A stretch of DNA of 64,000 nt from CBDHDN01 sp965261585. GTDB lineage: Bacteria; Pseudomonadota; Alphaproteobacteria; UBA6615. Made by a program: the position numbers and the translations under genes. Every line of letters begins with the position of its first letter. The stretch's first letter is position 1. This document shows, piece by piece, positions 62,846 to 64,000 of the stretch. The notes below the pieces were generated by a model. The model worked only from the letters and a program-made list of their open reading frames with translations, was not told the origin of the DNA and did not search any database. The stretch covers positions 1-64,000 of the forward strand of contig CBDHDN010000001.1 in the NCBI GenBank assembly GCA_965261585.1. The letters run 5' to 3'.

Positions 62846-62861
62846 CGAAAAATCCTTTTCG
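62846..62861. promoter_or_regulatory. Dyad between divergent LysR and GST genes
   Basis: CGAAAA-ATCC-TTTTCG is a perfect inverted repeat in an unusually AT-rich stretch (ATTTTCC, TATTATC) of the 113-base divergent spacer. It is a candidate LysR-type regulator binding site. Confidence 0.5.
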
Positions 62862-62935
62862 TATTTTCCATATTATCACACAAAACGGACGCGCGTATAT
62901 CGGTGGGCAAGGCGGATTTGGTTTGGAGACCCACC

Positions 62936-63613
62936 ATGATCGAACTCTATTTCTGGACAACGCCGAATGGCATGAAACCGCTGATCCTGTTGGAGGAGTT
63001 GGGCATCGAGCACACCGTCCATCCGGTGAACATCTCCAAGGGAGAGCAGTTCTCCGCTGCGTTCAATCGGGTTTCGCCGAACCAGAAGATCCCGGCGATC
63101 GTCGATCATGCCCCACGAGACGGGGACGCGCCCGTCACACTCTTCGAATCCGGCGCGATTCTCCAATATCTCGTGGAGAAGACGGGGCAGTTCCTTCCGG
63201 ATACCGCCATCGGCCGCGCCGAGGTGACGCAGTGGCTGTTCTGGCAGATGGCGGGGCTCGGCCCGATTTTGGGGCAGTACCTTCACTTCGCCGTTTACGC
63301 CGACGAAGCCGTGGCATACGCGCAAGGCCGCTTCAGTCGCGAGAAGGAGCGCCTCTACCAGGTGCTCGATGACCGGCTTCGTGACCGGGAATTCGTCGCC
63401 GACGATTACTCGATTGCCGATATCGCGATCTATCCCTGGATCCGCCGCCTCGAGCGGGAGGGCAGTCACCTCAATGGGTTCGCCAATCTGAAGTGTTGGC
63501 ACGAGGTGGTTTCCCGGCGGCCGGCGGTCATCCGTGCCTATGAGCGGTCCGACGCGATCAACACCACGCCGACGATTACCGAGCAATCCAAAAGCCTTCT
63601 GCTCGGCGCGTAA
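62936..63613 (+). CDS. Glutathione S-transferase family protein
   Basis: A 225-residue GST. It begins MIELYFWTTPNGMKPLILLE, typical of the YfcG/nu-type bacterial GST N-terminal thioredoxin domain. SPNQKIPAIVDHAPRDGDAP then LFESGAILQYLVEKTGQFLP contains the cis-Pro and the E-S glutathione-binding pair. The C-terminal helical domain has EFVADDYSIADIAIYPWIRR (N-capping box). ATG 62936 is chosen from the family N-terminus. Such enzymes conjugate or reduce disulfides of glutathione. It is divergent from LysR and probably controlled by it. Confidence 0.93.
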   Translation: MIELYFWTTPNGMKPLILLEELGIEHTVHPVNISKGEQFSAAFNRVSPNQKIPAIVDHAPRDGDAPVTLFESGAILQYLVEKTGQFLPDTAIGRAEVTQWLFWQMAGLGPILGQYLHFAVYADEAVAYAQGRFSREKERLYQVLDDRLRDREFVADDYSIADIAIYPWIRRLEREGSHLNGFANLKCWHEVVSRRPAVIRAYERSDAINTTPTITEQSKSLLLGA

Positions 63614-63682
63614 GGGTCTCGTCACGTCGCGCCCGCGCCCATCGTCGGACATCCACACACCAGACCACGAAAGGAACCAGCC

Positions 63683-64000
63683 ATGTCAAACCAGACCAAG
63701 ACAGCGATCATTACCGGCGCCTCCGGCGGCCTTGGTTTCGCCATCGCCAAGTCGTTCATCGACCACGGCTTCAACGTGGTCCTTACCGGCACGAACGAGG
63801 ACAAGCTGATGTCCGCGCATGCGGTCTTGGGGTCGCCGGATACGGTTCTGACGGTTGCCGCCGACGTCGCCAGCGCTGCCGGTCGGCAACATCTCGTCGA
63901 CGCGAGCCTATCGCGTTTCGGGCGCATCGACGTCCTCGTCAATAACGCCGCCATCTTCGAGCCGCGGCCCTTCCTCGATGTGGACGAGGACTATCTCGAC
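63683..64000 (+). CDS. Short-chain dehydrogenase/reductase, 5' part (runs off the window)
   Basis: Starts at ATG 63683 (AAGGAA upstream): MSNQTKTAIITGASGGLGFA has the SDR TGxxxGxG motif, and FGRIDVLVNNAAIFEPRPFL the NNAG-like segment. The catalytic YxxxK lies beyond the window. It is co-oriented with the GST gene after 70 bases and is probably in the LysR-regulated operon, suggesting a joint detoxification or aromatic-compound function. Confidence 0.88.
   Translation, partial: MSNQTKTAIITGASGGLGFAIAKSFIDHGFNVVLTGTNEDKLMSAHAVLGSPDTVLTVAADVASAAGRQHLVDASLSRFGRIDVLVNNAAIFEPRPFLDVDEDYLD

Noticed and set aside
1..64000. Restriction-modification, toxin-antitoxin, CRISPR-Cas or prophage modules
   Set aside because: I looked for their hallmark genes and arrays and saw none; the methyltransferase-helicase gene is element-type but has no adjacent restriction partner.

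Overview
The window looks like part of the chromosome of a high-GC alphaproteobacterium, probably Rhodospirillales-like. The main support is a complete aa3-type cytochrome oxidase cluster in alphaproteobacterial order (coxB-coxA-ctaB-small ORF-ctaG-coxC-DUF983-surf1), preceded by a divergent tldD and followed by an M32 carboxypeptidase, thrC, an M16 processing peptidase and a GNAT acetyltransferase. Taxonomy is inferred from gene order and protein motifs, not from a marker gene.

Layout. (1) 0-5.7 kb: a mobile-element or plasmid-type fragment with small hypothetical genes and a large methyltransferase/Strawberry-notch-type helicase gene carrying two frameshifts. It is fused directly to the first codons of a chromosomal glgA. 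(2) 5.9-10.6 kb: glgC, a small membrane protein, the 3' remnant of a tRNA-Thr used as a probable integration site, and two Gfo/Idh/MocA oxidoreductases with a headless LacI-type regulator. (3) 11.4-34.4 kb: a graveyard of insertion sequences (IS1380, IS256, IS6, IS3, IS1595, IS630, IS5 and ISNCY/IS1202 types) interleaved with broken metabolic genes (SDR, ABC ATPase, desaturase, methyltransferase, metallophosphoesterase, TRAP transporter, CoA-transferase, sugar-phosphate isomerase, MFS). Several genes end abruptly inside another gene. Intact islands are an E1-alpha dehydrogenase subunit, an epimerase and a DsbA-like protein. (4) 34.5-46.2 kb: a mostly intact accessory segment with a DUF2459 protein, a FixLJ-like two-component system plus an orphan receiver, a DUF4142 gene split by an IS, a CmcJ-like oxidoreductase, an NTF2-like protein, a RidA protein, a cold-shock protein and an Mla-type ATPase. 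(5) 46.5-60.7 kb: conserved core genes (phnM, tldD, the cox cluster, thrC, M16, GNAT), all with open reading frames. (6) 60.8-64 kb: a second near-identical IS630 copy, then a divergent LysR/GST pair and the start of an SDR gene.

The strongest structural results are these. Two genes (a TRAP dctM and a sugar-phosphate isomerase) are each split into opposite-strand halves that one 4.7 kb inversion would restore. Two IS5-type transposases are fused in frame. An ISNCY element with a 17-bp target duplication is nested inside an IS1380 relic. A pair of 101-bp MITEs has CTAG targets. Three insertions sit exactly on the stop codons of host genes. A 16-bp dyad occurs twice around the FixLJ-like genes. 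Frameshifts are confined to the accessory part (0.6-46.2 kb) and absent from the 46.5-60.7 kb core, which points to real decay rather than uniform sequencing error, although several indels lie in homopolymers.
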